From assembly GCA_964655935.1 (NCBI GenBank), contig CAZZNY010000001.1, forward strand, positions 1 through 64,000: a stretch of DNA of 64,000 nt. The letters run 5' to 3'. The notes under the pieces are model-generated. The model saw only the letters and a program-made list of their open reading frames with translations. It was not told the DNA's origin and ran no database searches. The position numbers and the translations under genes are program-made. Positions 54,217 to 64,000 of the stretch are shown here, in pieces. Position 1 is the stretch's first letter; each line of letters starts with the position of its first letter. Origin of the DNA: CAZZNY01 sp964655935 (GTDB taxonomy: Bacteria; Patescibacteriota; Gracilibacteria; BD1-5; UBA2023).

Positions 54217-57200
54217 TTATGAGACCAGTAGACTTCTTGATTTGTGGGTTTTAATAAGTTGTTCTCATGTGATAGATTCTATATTTCATGTTTCTTCGGC
54301 TAATTTCCGAATAAATCATAGTATATCAAAATCTTCTTGAGCAAAAAGCTCTTCAAGGTATTGTCGTTGTGTTTCGAAAAATTTTGCTCCATGTGTCCAT
54401 CAAAGAGATTTTTCAGCTATATGTACGCATTCATGTGTCGTAGTGAGTATAATCCGTTTTAGTTCCGATTCTATTTCTTCGGGCGTTTTTAGTTTTACTC
54501 CATTTTCTCATATCACGAGAAGGTTTTGGATTGTATCATCCCAATACTCTAGATTATATCAGACCAAGCTACGATTTGCATGTGCTCATGAACTTTCCTT
54601 GGAGCAATAGTATCCTATTAAAACCTTTCTTCATACAATCTCAGGGATGTGTGACATGATATAACTCACTATTTTTAGAAATATTCCATATTGAGTGTTC
54701 TCTTGATTTTTTTGAAGCATAAAATCTTTTACTTCACTTTCTTGGTTTTCACGAACTAATTTTTTTCAGATTTTTTCTTGTTCGGCATGCTTAAATCTTT
54801 TACTGAGCCACTCTGGTAATTCGTCTAGAAATACCTCTCATTCATGTGTATGATATCTTGTCATAATATCAAATACAGAAACTTTTTCTTTTCCATAAGT
54901 TATGTAGGGAATTTGAAGTGCTAATTCCATGACTTGAACATCATCATGAAGATAATCTTCGAAATTCCTTACTGGTTCTCAAAATTGGATTCGCAATGCA
55001 TCTTTTTTTGTTCGTGAGTTTTGAAGCATATGATACATGTCTGCATTACACATGTCATAACTGAGTCATGAAATATATGCCTCCTCTTCACCTTCACTGA
55101 TTCTTTTTATGAATGTTAGGAAGATTAATTGCATAACTGCATCATTGATGGCTGGCATAAGATCATTTTTTTTCGCTATATCATCACGAGATTTGATTAA
55201 TCGTATGTTGCTTGGAATATCGAAGGATATAGGATCTCGAGCGAGAGATTCTTTCATTGCTTTGGGTAAAGTATTCATGAATCATGATTCGATCTCTTTA
55301 ATATAGAATCATCTTTGTGTTAATGAGCACTTCTCTGATCTATAAGCTTTAAATGTTCAGAGATCGTTATCTGTCGATCATACCAGATGCTTTGATTTAT
55401 TTATTGCCGATCCCGAATAGATGATTTCGATATCATTTGTGTCGATTAAATGTCCATGAGATATAGTCGCAGACTTAAAAGCAGCAGCTTCAAACTCAGG
55501 AATTTCTGCTATTAATCATCTTTGGATAGTAGTACCTTTAAAATCTTCTTTTTTTTGTGAAATTGTTATTGTAAAATCCCTTCAAATACTTTCCTCTTCC
55601 ATTGTTTGTATATCTACATAAGTAACCAGCCCATCTCATTTCGAAGTTTTTATGCTGACAAAATCAGCTCCATTTAATATAGTAAAAAATCATTGTCACT
55701 TCTCTCAGATGGTCTCAGAATCATCACCTTTTGATGATATGTTTGGTATAAGAAGATAATTGAGTACCGTATTGAGTGACATTCAGGCTGGATCATTTAT
55801 TTCTTGAACAAGGTGTTCTCGGACCGTAAATGAGCGGATATAGATTTTTTTATGGTCATCAATTTTATGGCTCGTAATAGCATCCATTGAGTTCTGTATC
55901 ATTTCTCGCACCCAAAGATATGGATCATTTGCGGACTGAGATTGTATACAGTGACCTATTTCTCGTAAAGAACGAGTAATGTCATTGTCTTTTGAAGTTC
56001 ATTCGACTAACTTTCATAAGTCTTGAAGCGTTGAAATACTTGAATATTGTGAATATTTTTGTTTTCTTAGAGTAGAGAGAGCGGCGAGCTCATATTCTAT
56101 GGATTTTCCATCAGAGTTTCTGCAGAGTTCACCTTGTTCTTTTTCTTGTAGAGGCTCTCCTCACTCTAATAAAAATAACACATATTTTCTCATCTCTCTC
56201 GGGATTGATACGAGCACCGAATTCTCGTTTGAATTTCAATTTTTAGAAGTATCGCGTAGTTCTTTCGTATAATCGAGTAATTGTTTTATTATTCCACTTT
56301 TTCGAATCTGTCATATCGGAAGCAATAGGCTTAACTGTCTTTCTGGAAGTGACGATAATATTTTTATGAGCAAGAGAATTCGTTCTGTAGGAATATTTTT
56401 TTCATTTTCGTAAAAAGTGTTATGTCTGAGAGTTAATAGTGTCTCGACGATTCTCCAGGATGAAAGTGTGTCAAATTCTCGTACATCTTGAATAAAATCT
56501 TTTATTGAAATGTTATAAGCATTTAGGTGGGAGAGAAGCGATACTAACATATAAGAAAAACGATTTTGGACTTGTAAGGGTTCATTAAAATCATCCATAT
56601 CGAGTACAAATGAAGAATGTGGCTTATGGACATTATCGAGTCAGAACTCCTTGCATATAATTGCTCTATATTCATCGTTAAAAAATGTGTGAAAATCGTC
56701 TATTCACTCCATCGTAGCAAAGTGTGAAATGGTGGATCTGAATCAATAGATCGATTGTATAAAGATTCATTGTCCTGTGCTGTATGTCGGAAAAAGATGA
56801 TCACTACAGTCGTAATCTTGCATTCATTCTAAGCCCTTGTGCCTGCTGAATTCGGCATAAAATCGTTTTTCATATTCGGTTTTCCAGGTTCATATATCAG
56901 GATTGCTGATTACCTCACTTATCATAACCCATAGTCTTTCAAAATCTTCTAAATCAATATTTGTATAGTATTGTCACATGGTTGCCATTCCATCTTCGGA
57001 TTCCTGTTCTGAGTTATAATGATGAGTATCTTGTTGCATGAACTTAAATATCTCAAACATTTCGTCACGAATTACCTCGATTTGGGTTTCTCAGTTTCAT
57101 TGTGCATACTTTTCTAGTTTATTCTTTCAGTTTTCTCTGATACGAATGTTATAGCTGCCATGCATAAAAAGATCAAGCATTTTTTTTGCTTGGGGATTAT

Positions 57201-59304
57201 TCTCGACAACATTCATTTTGGTCGATGTCTCTTTGACGTTCCGATTTGACACTGGTTTATTATTGTTTTTTGACTGAATTCAATGCGCAGTATGGTGTCA
57301 TATAGCTTGAGTTGCAGATGTTATTCATGTTTTATCTAATCAAGAGAAAAGCGTACTGAATATTTCTGGATTATTTTTGTAGCGTTCGTATACTCCACTA
57401 TTAATAAATACGTTATTTTGATGTATAAAAAATGATCTTGTATTATCCTTGAATGGTACTATAAAAAAACTTTCTCCATTTGCTCAACTCCATTCTTCTG
57501 CCAGTTCCATCTCTGTGATACATTGCGGATCTAATGTGGATATATCTGGATCTAGGAGGATCGCATCTGGGATGTTGATAAGATGATAATCTGGATGATT
57601 TGGCATTACTATACAGTTCGCCAATTCACACTTTCCAAAAGAGTTTTGTAAAAATCTTAATGGATTTTTTCCCATACTTGAAGAAGGAATTCGTTTTTGA
57701 AATTCTCGTATAATCTCTGCAAGAGCATTGAAAATCGCCACTTTCTCTCTTTTTTGTAATCCTTTGGCTTGAGATATTCTTGAGATATATCGTATAAGTA
57801 TTTCTTGAACTCATTTATCGATGATGAGTTCACTTCTGCTTTCTGGTATATGACAGGTAGGTGGAAAATTAATAACTATGTTTGCAGGAACATTCGCCCC
57901 TCTTAATTCTATTGTTTCGATGGTTACTCAATTTAATGTGATTTGTGCGACACCGGTATCTTTAATTTCTTTTGATATCGATATGCCACGTGTAATATCG
58001 ACCAATTCGCAATTTTCAGATATTTTTACACCATTTAATTCTATTCGTTTTGCCGCTTCTCCATACTGAAAATAATGCATTACGAGTTCATTAATTGCTG
58101 TTTTTTGTATCCCTTCTGATTGTATGCAGATAGATGTTCATTTGCCTTGATTGTCGTGTATGTTTGCAAATCATACAAAAATATCACCACTTACTTCATC
58201 TATTTTAAAAACGATTTGATGTCATTGATTTTCCTGTGTTGTAGTATTTACAATTACAGAATCTGATCATCTTTGTAGATGAGCAAGCGCAGTAAGAAAC
58301 CCTACTCAAAACCGCCCAATTCCATCTTCTGATGATTTTCCTGACATTTTAGGCAAAAGAAGCTTTTCAAATATTCAGATTTCAGAAATGCCAGATCCGC
58401 TGTCAGTTACTATATAGCGACCATCATGTGTTTCCACTTTTACTGGTTCATTTTCCCCCGCATCCAGTGCATTCGATATGAGTTCTATGATTGATCGGTT
58501 TTTCTCAGCAGATTGGGTATGAATATCATGTGATATATCTTCTGGTATCCATTCAATTGGATCGGATCATACGAGATGTTTCATTCTTCCGTGTTTTTCA
58601 GTAGGATGTTTGATTTCTCGCATATCTCGAGCGAGATCTACATTTTTGAGATAATAGAGGTATGTTACATACAAATTACTCATAATTTTATTATACATTT
58701 CATACCATTCATGCATGATATGATTTTCAAAAAAATAGTCGTAAGCTCCATATCATATAACTTCGCCTAGATCTTTGGCTCACATAACTCCATTGTATCG
58801 AAGTGTTGAAAAGATTTCATAAGCAACTTGAGATTCGTCTTCAAAAAGTATATTATCTTGATTGATATTCGTGTAATCTCGAATATCCTCCTTGATCTTC
58901 TGGATAAGAGGCCTGAATACTGCGGATGAAAGCGTGGAGATATATCCGATCAATTGATCAAGTGGCACCCACGAAATAGGCGTATCTTCATTCAATTTTC
59001 AGAGCATTTTTTTAATTTTCTTTGTTCCACGATCGATAATTCCGGATGGTTTTCATTCCAGTATTTGTTGTTTGTCTATAAGATTTATGACGGCTTTTCG
59101 TACCGTTTGTATTTTGGCGGTCGTAAGCATATTCACCTCAGAGAGCTCTATTCAAAATTCTGAATGAAGTATTTTCTGCACCTCATTTCTACATCTTTTG
59201 AGTATATCACGATCCAGATTTTCTTGCTTGTAAACATTTATTCAGAGATGCGTGAGAATATCGACGATTATCCTGTTGCTTTCTTTAAGATTTGTAGACC
59301 GCAT
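54217..59304 (-). CDS. Giant dual GHKL ATPase with C-terminal HExxH site
   Basis: One frame of 1695 residues across about seventy UGA codons, all verified as a single phase. The first GHKL ATPase is near residues 270-350: IIELISNALDAGENEPVKV, VTDSGSGISEIG, GIGRFGVGFLTALAH. The second is near 1130-1210: LWVREMIQNSMDAITSHKI, INDPAGMSL, ISSKGDDSETIGEKGQGFFT. Both keep the Asn-Asp and Gly-rich ATP-binding motifs of Hsp90/MutL/MORC proteins. A TTTHECVHIAEKSLGWTHG segment near 1620 has the HExxH zinc-protease signature. The N-terminus has possible helix-turn-helix parts. No signal or membrane helix. It follows the AlkD-like gene by 112 bases. Role unknown; a conformational ATPase with a protease, perhaps in defence or quality control, is my inference. 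Confidence 0.8.
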
Positions 59305-59416
59305 GTTTTTATGTTTTTGTAGCTAAAATAACTGAAGTAATGATATCATATTTTGATTTTTCTTGCAAAAATTTGTCATATGTAAAAGTTAGATAGTCGT
59401 AACCATAATTATAAGA

Positions 59417-60172
59417 TTATGTATCGCTATTTTTTAAATATTTTTGTCGTTTCTCTTCTTCAAATTTTTCGATCGCATATCGAAGCATTGTACGTGGCAT
59501 TTGTGTCGCGTATTTCTGTAAGAATTCTTCTTCAATTTCTTCACCAATTCTTTTTCCGACCTCACGAAGCATCCATCAGACTGCTTTGTGAATAAGATCA
59601 TGTTTATCATGTAGAAGTATTTCAGCTATTTTGAAAGTTGGTTCGTGAGTTCATCTTTTGATAAATGCGAAAGTTGCGATAATTGCGATGCGTTTTTCCC
59701 AGAGATTCGATGAATGAGCAAGTGTGATAAGGATAGATAATTGTTCGGGGGATTTTGAAACAAGTTCAGAATGACTTACAGAATTGAGTAGATATTCACC
59801 AACGATTTTATAAACCGATAAATCGACGAGATCCCAATTATTGATTCGATGGGTTTTTGAGAGATAAAAATCAAAAATAGTTTTTTTAAGAGTTGTATTT
59901 CATTTCTCAAATTGAGAAACGAGAATAAGAAGTCCAACTAGTCGATGTTCATGAATTCTACTTTCTAACAATGTGTCTATATCAGAAAAATCTAGTTGTT
60001 CTGCATAGTTCTTTGCTACTTTTCGCTGTTCTGGTACGACTATTCCGAGGAAAATATCTCATTCTCCGTATTGTCAGGTTCAAGTTTTGAAAAATCTGGA
60101 AAGAATTTTTGCTTTCTCTGAATTGGCGAGATTTTTAAGATCTTTTTCGAGTGATTTTAGAACTTGAGACAT
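59417..60172 (-). CDS. AlkD-like DNA alkylation repair protein
   Basis: A 251-residue HEAT-repeat protein of the AlkD family, DNA glycosylases that remove bulky or cationic alkylated bases. Family blocks: FLGIVVPEQRKVAKNY, RLVGLLILVSQFEKG, INNWDLVDLSVYKIVGEYL, NLWEKRIAIIATFAFIKRG, DLIHKAVGWMLREVGKR and MPRTMLRYAIEKF. Six UGA codons read as Gly. Between GEYL and SILITLAHS the usual short linker is replaced by residues derived from a dispersed repeat (59752-59780, SHSELVSKSP). It precedes the giant ATPase gene on the same strand. Confidence 0.85.
59752..59780. repeat. Dispersed-repeat half-copy inside the AlkD-like gene
   Basis: GGGGGATTTTGAAACAAGTT and CAGAATGAC match the right end of the repeat at 50387-50476. 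It stays in frame and encodes about ten residues. Confidence 0.75.
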
Positions 60173-60248
60173 TTTTTGAGTTTAAAAAAATAATTCCTTC
60201 TCGTGGAATTATATTGTAAAAATAAGCGTGTGCAAGTAGATAAAGGTC

Positions 60249-60270
60249 GAGCCCGCTTGTGGGCGGGCTC
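60249..60270 (-). terminator. GC-rich terminator-like hairpin
   Basis: GAGCCCGC and GCGGGCTC pair around a six-base loop, 30 bases after the stop of the small gene at 60303. Only a short T-run follows on the minus strand. Confidence 0.5.
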
Positions 60271-60302
60271 TGGCTGGTATTTTGAGGCGAACAAGGAAAG
60301 CT

Positions 60303-60614
60303 TTAGGCTTCCAAGGAACGTTCATCCTCGATGTGTAATCCTTCGGCCTTTAGTATCCCCTTGAGGTGGCTGATGCCGGGAATGAGATCGCAGAGCTCAT
60401 TCAAGTTCTGGAGGAACTCTTTGGGAAGCTTAATTCCTTTGAGGATCAAGCTTCCGAGCATCTTGAGGATGACCTTATTGACTGCCTGAGCGGCAAGGTC
60501 GACGTGCCCATGATTAAGGGCAAGTCTAGCATCTTGCAGACATGAAATATGGTCTGCTGGCTTATTGATGCGCTCAATCAGTTCAGTGAGGTCGGTCTTG
60601 CTGAGATCTTGCAT
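60303..60614 (-). CDS. Compositionally foreign small helical protein
   Basis: A 103-residue all-helical protein (NHGHVDLAAQAVNKVILKML, LILKGIKLPKEFLQNLNELC). It has no UGA, near 50% G+C, a consensus SD (GAGGAAAT, seven bases before ATG), a good promoter and a long leader, all unlike its neighbours. The helical pattern weakly recalls HEPN-type domains but the RxxxxH motif is absent. I infer recent acquisition from a standard-code bacterium. Function unknown. Confidence 0.75.
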   Translation of the reverse strand: MQDLSKTDLTELIERINKPADHISCLQDARLALNHGHVDLAAQAVNKVILKMLGSLILKGIKLPKEFLQNLNELCDLIPGISHLKGILKAEGLHIEDERSLEA

Positions 60615-60720
60615 AAATTTCCTCTACAAAAAAGGTGGGGGGAAGGAAAACAAATGTCCATAAATAGGACGTAGATTGGTTTTTACCACACATGACTATT
60701 TTGGTCAGGTTGGGTCTCCC

Positions 60721-60748
60721 AATATAAGAATTTTGCTTGACTTGTCAA
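60721..60748 (-). promoter_or_regulatory. Promoter of the foreign small gene
   Basis: On the minus strand a consensus TTGACA and TATATT are 16 bases apart. The transcript would have a leader of about 100 bases with a GTCC-TATTTAT-GGAC hairpin and a CCTTCCCCCCACC pyrimidine run before the SD. Confidence 0.7.
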
Positions 60749-60919
60749 ATATTCCGTCTTTATATAATGTATGCAGTATCTATTTTATTCTTTTGTGAAG
60801 CCATTTTCTTAGAGTATAATTTGTACTCAGTATTTCTCTTTACTTTTATAGAAAATCTTTATAATACGTGCGACATTTCTTCCTCGAAGTGATAGTGCAT
60901 TAACTTCGGAAAAAGAAAA

Positions 60920-61190
60920 TATTGTCATCCTGAGGCGCGAATGCGCCGTGAGGATCCAAAGAAAAGGATTTTCCATTTTTTTAGATTCCACGCTACGCTC
61001 TGAATGACAATCTTACTTCTTTTTCCTTACGATAGCACTATTTTTTGTGCTTTAGACGTCATTCTGAGTGCAGCGAAGAATCTTCCGTTGTTATTCTTCG
61101 AAAGCTTTAGTATCTAGAGGTAGATCCCGGATATTTTCTGGAATAGATTCAATTACTTCGTTATTTTTAGATATCCAGAAAATTCTGGGA
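60920..61190. repeat. Two dispersed palindromic repeats in the 610-base gap
   Basis: One element runs from GTCATCCTGAGGCGCG (60922) to CTCTGAATGACAAT (61013), another from GTCATTCTGAGTGCAGCG (61050) to CTGGGATGACAATC (61199). Both have mirrored GTCAT/ATGAC ends and different interiors. The remaining bases between 60749 and 61226 show no gene. Confidence 0.75.
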
Positions 61191-61226
61191 TGACAATCAC
61201 TTTAACACTTTAACATTTTAATTTTC

Positions 61227-62525
61227 ATGAAAAAACTTGAACTCCTGTTTCCTGCTGGAAACCTCGAAAAACTCAAATTCGCTCTTGCATATGGTGCTGA
61301 TGCTGTCTATGCTGGTGTTCCGATGTTCTCACTTCGAGCTCGAGAAAACCAATTTACATGGGAATCTCTCGAAGAGTGAGTTCGGTATTGTCACGAACGT
61401 GGAAAAAAGATCTATTTCACGGCGAATATCTATGCTCATAATATGAAAATTAAGCCATTTATGGCGGCTTTCGAGAAAATGGAAGCACTAAAACCGGATG
61501 CATATATCATGTCAGATCCAGGTCTTATTTATATGGTACGACAAGCTTATCCAAATGCCGAAATTCATCTTTCCGTCCAGCAAAATAACACAAACTGGGC
61601 TCAGGCGAAATTCTGGAAAGCGATGGGAATTACTCGAATCATTCTTTCTCGAGAATTAGCACTTCGAGAAATTACGGAAATCTGCGCAGAAGTTCCGGAT
61701 ATGGAATTCGAAGTTTTCGTTCATGGTGCTATCTGTATGGCATATTCTGGACGATGTCTTCTCTCAAATTATTTTTCAAACAGAGATCCGAATCAAGGAA
61801 CTTGTTCACACTCTTGCCGATGGCAGTATAAAATCTATAAAAAAGACGTAGAAGGGGATGATCTTTATGATTCTACGGGTCGACCAACTGATTATATTCC
61901 ACTTAAAGGCGAATTTTACTTCGAAGAAGGTGAACGAAAAGGTGAAATGCTCCCAGTCGATGAAGATGAACACGGGACTTATATTATGAACTCGAAAGAT
62001 CAGTGTCTCGTGGATTATCTTCCTGAGATTGCTGGAGCCGGAGCTATAAGCTTTAAAATAGAAGGTCGCTCAAAAACAGTGAATTATATCGCTGGAATCG
62101 GACGAGGATATCGAAAAGCACTTACAGCAGTCGAAAACGGAGAGACCTATGATGTAGAAGCGGCAATCAAGGAATTGAATGCTATCTCTCATCGATCGTA
62201 CACACCCGGATTTCTTACGGGCGATCTCGCAGCGAAGAGTATGGATTTTGATAAGCGAGATGAATATCGAGCTGAGGAATTTACAGGTATCGTTCGATGA
62301 TATGACGATGAAAAAAAACTTGCTCATATCGAAGTAAAGGGTCGAATCGATGTTGGTCAAGAATATCGAGTTATTAATCCGGATAGTGAATTTTTCTACA
62401 CGGTTAATACTATTGAGCATCCGAAAAAGGGGAGTGTAGAATCAGCACATCCAGGTGATCTCGATGTGTGGATTAATATGCCGAGTAATCCTGGAGAATT
62501 CGGTATTATGAGAAAAGTATTATAA
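61227..62525 (+). CDS. Peptidase U32 family protein
   Basis: A 432-residue U32 family protein (YhbU/YegQ/RlhA group). The barrel begins KKLELLFPAGNLEKLKFALA and YGADAVYAGVPMFSLRA; the signature EVFVHGAICMAYSGRCLLSN with nearby cysteines CSHSCRW is intact and probably binds a metal or Fe-S centre, as in the RlhA and TrhP RNA-hydroxylation enzymes. The C-terminal domain (GRIDVGQEYRVINPDS) is present. Two UGA codons read as Gly. It may be involved in RNA hydroxylation rather than proteolysis; this follows from known family members. A strong terminator follows. Confidence 0.9.
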
Positions 62526-62526
62526 A

Positions 62527-62565
62527 AAAATATCGGTCTATTTTTTAGACCGATATTTTTTTTGT
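62527..62565. terminator. Bidirectional terminator
   Basis: AAATATCGGTCTA and TAGACCGATATTT enclose a T-rich loop and are followed by T-runs. It lies between the convergent U32 and chorismate-mutase-like genes and overlaps the stop of the latter. Confidence 0.92.
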
Positions 62566-63248
62566 GTTTCAAGCGATGCAAGATGGATGTGACTATAGAT
62601 AGATGTGACAAGACTTGGGGAAATTCAGAGCTCTAGTCAGATTTGTTGTAAGTTTTTGAGCATTTTTCGCCACTGTGAGAGTGACAAAGACTCTACACCC
62701 GAGCGACTTTTGATTTCAGCTATCGATTCTGAGGCTTTCATTCTTTCTGCTAACAGATTGAGAATTTTCATATCGATTGCACTAATCTGATTTCTGGCAG
62801 CAAGAAGGTTTGCTACTGTGGTTTTTGTAATAGTTTTTCGATGAATCGTAGCGGTTGAATGGTGTGTTTTATGCCAGATTATATTTTTTTCAATAGGTCA
62901 GGCTAATATATTTTTTATAATCATGGGAATAACCTTTTCCTTTTGTTTTCTTTCAAGAATTGTAATAACTCACTCAATATTTCCATTATACCCGTTGTTG
63001 AGAAATGTTTGTGAGTTTAGTGTTTCAGTTTGATCAACTATCAAATCTTGTTGCCAGGTTCCTGAAAAACCTGGTATATTACTTGGCGATATATTCTGAA
63101 GCAAGCCCATTATTTGTAGTAAACTAAGATTAATTGGACTTGCATAATAAGTAAAAAAACACAAAAAGCAAATCTCTATTTTTTTAGGAAAGTTCTCGGT
63201 ACGAAATGCATCATATCGAGCATCGTATAGGTCTTTTTTGGAAGTCAT
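62538..63248 (-). CDS. Chorismate-mutase-like protein
   Basis: A 236-residue protein. The C-terminal 85 residues resemble AroQ-type chorismate mutase: RNQISAIDMKILNLLAERMK, ASESIAEIKSRSG, LGISPSLVTSIYSHIHLASL. This fold converts chorismate to prephenate. The N-terminal 130 residues (YYASPINLSLLQIMGLLQNI) are helical and slightly recall the C-terminal part of prephenate dehydrogenase, but no NAD-binding domain is seen. The long form overlaps the upstream gene by 73 bases; a later start at 63110 is possible. Four UGA codons read as Gly. Confidence 0.5.
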
Positions 63249-63958
63249 GCTACGACGAGATTATTTCCGAAGAGATTATCGATCGTATCGAATTTTTTCG
63301 AGAAAATATTTTCCTCAATCATCATCTGTGCCTCTGTATAGCCGATGTAGACAGGAAGATATTCTTTTTCATCGATCGTATAGATTTTTTTCTTTGGATT
63401 GATGAGTTCGTTGAGTTTTGCTGGAATATTTTTCTCATCATAGAGATAGAAGATTTTGAGATCACCGAATGGTGTCTGAGTGATATAGAGATCTTCTCAG
63501 AGTTTTAGTGCACCCAGTGTATCTTTTCCCATAACATGCGTATCATCGAGGAAAGTGTTCGTCGGTTCGAAAATACCAACGATTCGAATTTTTGAAACTC
63601 CGAAGAAATCAGGAATCTCAGAACCGACTCACTTGATAAGTCCTTCCTGTATCATCATCTGTGCTTCATTATATCCGAGAATTACGCCATTATTCGTAAA
63701 ATCAACCGTTCCACTCTTGAGTCTGAGACCTTGTGGAAGCGTGTTCGCATCGAGGAGAATCTTTGGGAAACCATTTTCATCGAATCAAATCTTTTTACGA
63801 GTTGTCGCGAGATAATCATGGATATCACTTACAAGACCTGGAGAGTGGATAGTGTAGGCTTGTGTTGTTGGAACCTGAGAGAATTGTGAGAATTCCCAGA
63901 ATACTCCGATAAACAATAATGTCATTAAGACTGGAGCAATCTTTGAAATAATATTCAT
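63176..63958 (-). CDS. Membrane protein with internal repeat, start uncertain at window edge
   Basis: From the ATG at 63958 this is a 260-residue protein; the frame stays open to the window end, so the true start may lie beyond 64000. One helix (APVLMTLLFIGVFWEFSQF) is followed by an external part with two copies of a GY(N/T)EAQMMI(Q/E)E motif (GYNEAQMMIQEGLIK, GYTEAQMMIEENIFSKK), suggesting a duplicated domain of about 100 residues. Four UGA codons read as Gly. Its end overlaps the next gene. No family recognised. Confidence 0.6.
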
Positions 63959-64000
63959 TCGTTTCGGATGGAAGTTTTTCAGAAGGAGAGAATTTGTAAC

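Noticed and set aside
60720..60780. Plus-strand promoter TTGACT...TATAAT near 60734
   Set aside because: The spacing is 20 bases and no plus-strand gene follows for about 450 bases; the minus-strand promoter in the same place fits better.

Overview
The window comes from a bacterium that reads UGA as glycine (genetic code 25), the code known from the CPR/Patescibacteria lineages Gracilibacteria (BD1-5/GN02) and Absconditabacteria (SR1). With the standard code nearly every gene looks shattered. Read with UGA = Gly, the pieces join in frame into full-length proteins that end only in TAA or TAG, and the UGA positions fall on invariant glycines: LLGQNVNSYG of MiaB, GDYDVDG and GGH of RecJ, GGGD of the prepilin peptidase, WDFGDG of PKD domains and GGEPT of NrdG. 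All gene coordinates below use this code. The A+T-rich composition, anaerobic ribonucleotide reductase, type IV pilus parts, DprA and a giant surface protein fit a small fermentative, probably host-attached cell. I cannot decide between the two phyla from this window.

Layout: 0.1-7.1 kb, housekeeping genes (tldD, a barstar, a GNAT, dprA, murG, miaB, a HIT protein). 7.1-22.4 kb, a cell-surface block: a solute-binding-like lipoprotein or anchored protein, a 1810-residue PKD protein with a VirB2-like N-terminus, a second PKD membrane protein, a type IV prepilin, an anchored FecR-like protein, a prepilin peptidase, and an M23 peptidase with SLH domains. 22.8-30.7 kb, uvrD, three unknown genes and recJ. 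30.8-31.3 kb, four tRNAs (Gly, Ile, Pro, Glu).

31.3-40.56 kb is a 9.2-kb integrative element in the 3' end of tRNA-Glu. It is bounded by 15-bp direct repeats and carries a serine recombinase, a rolling-circle-type replication initiator, a strongly structured candidate origin, and a defence cargo: a CBASS operon (membrane-anchored SAVED effector plus CD-NTase) and an Mrr-HRDC restriction endonuclease. Its genes use UGA for most of their glycines, so they could hardly work in a standard-code host. The recombinase gene runs through the attachment core, so integration replaces the C-terminus of the protein.

40.6-50.3 kb holds small secreted cysteine-rich proteins, unknown genes and ppdK, which has no UGA. 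50.5-54.2 kb is an anaerobic RNR locus in which the glycyl-radical domain of NrdD is a separate 61-residue gene. 54.2-59.3 kb is one 1695-residue protein with two GHKL ATPase modules and a C-terminal HExxH site, which I think is the least described protein here. The rest is an AlkD-like protein, a compositionally foreign small gene, a U32 peptidase, a chorismate-mutase-like protein and a membrane protein cut by the window edge.

A family of dispersed palindromic repeats (GTCAT...ATGAC ends) lies between genes and, twice, in frame inside genes (miaB and the AlkD homologue). Octamer tandem repeats (unit AACTTTGT) sit just ahead of several start codons.
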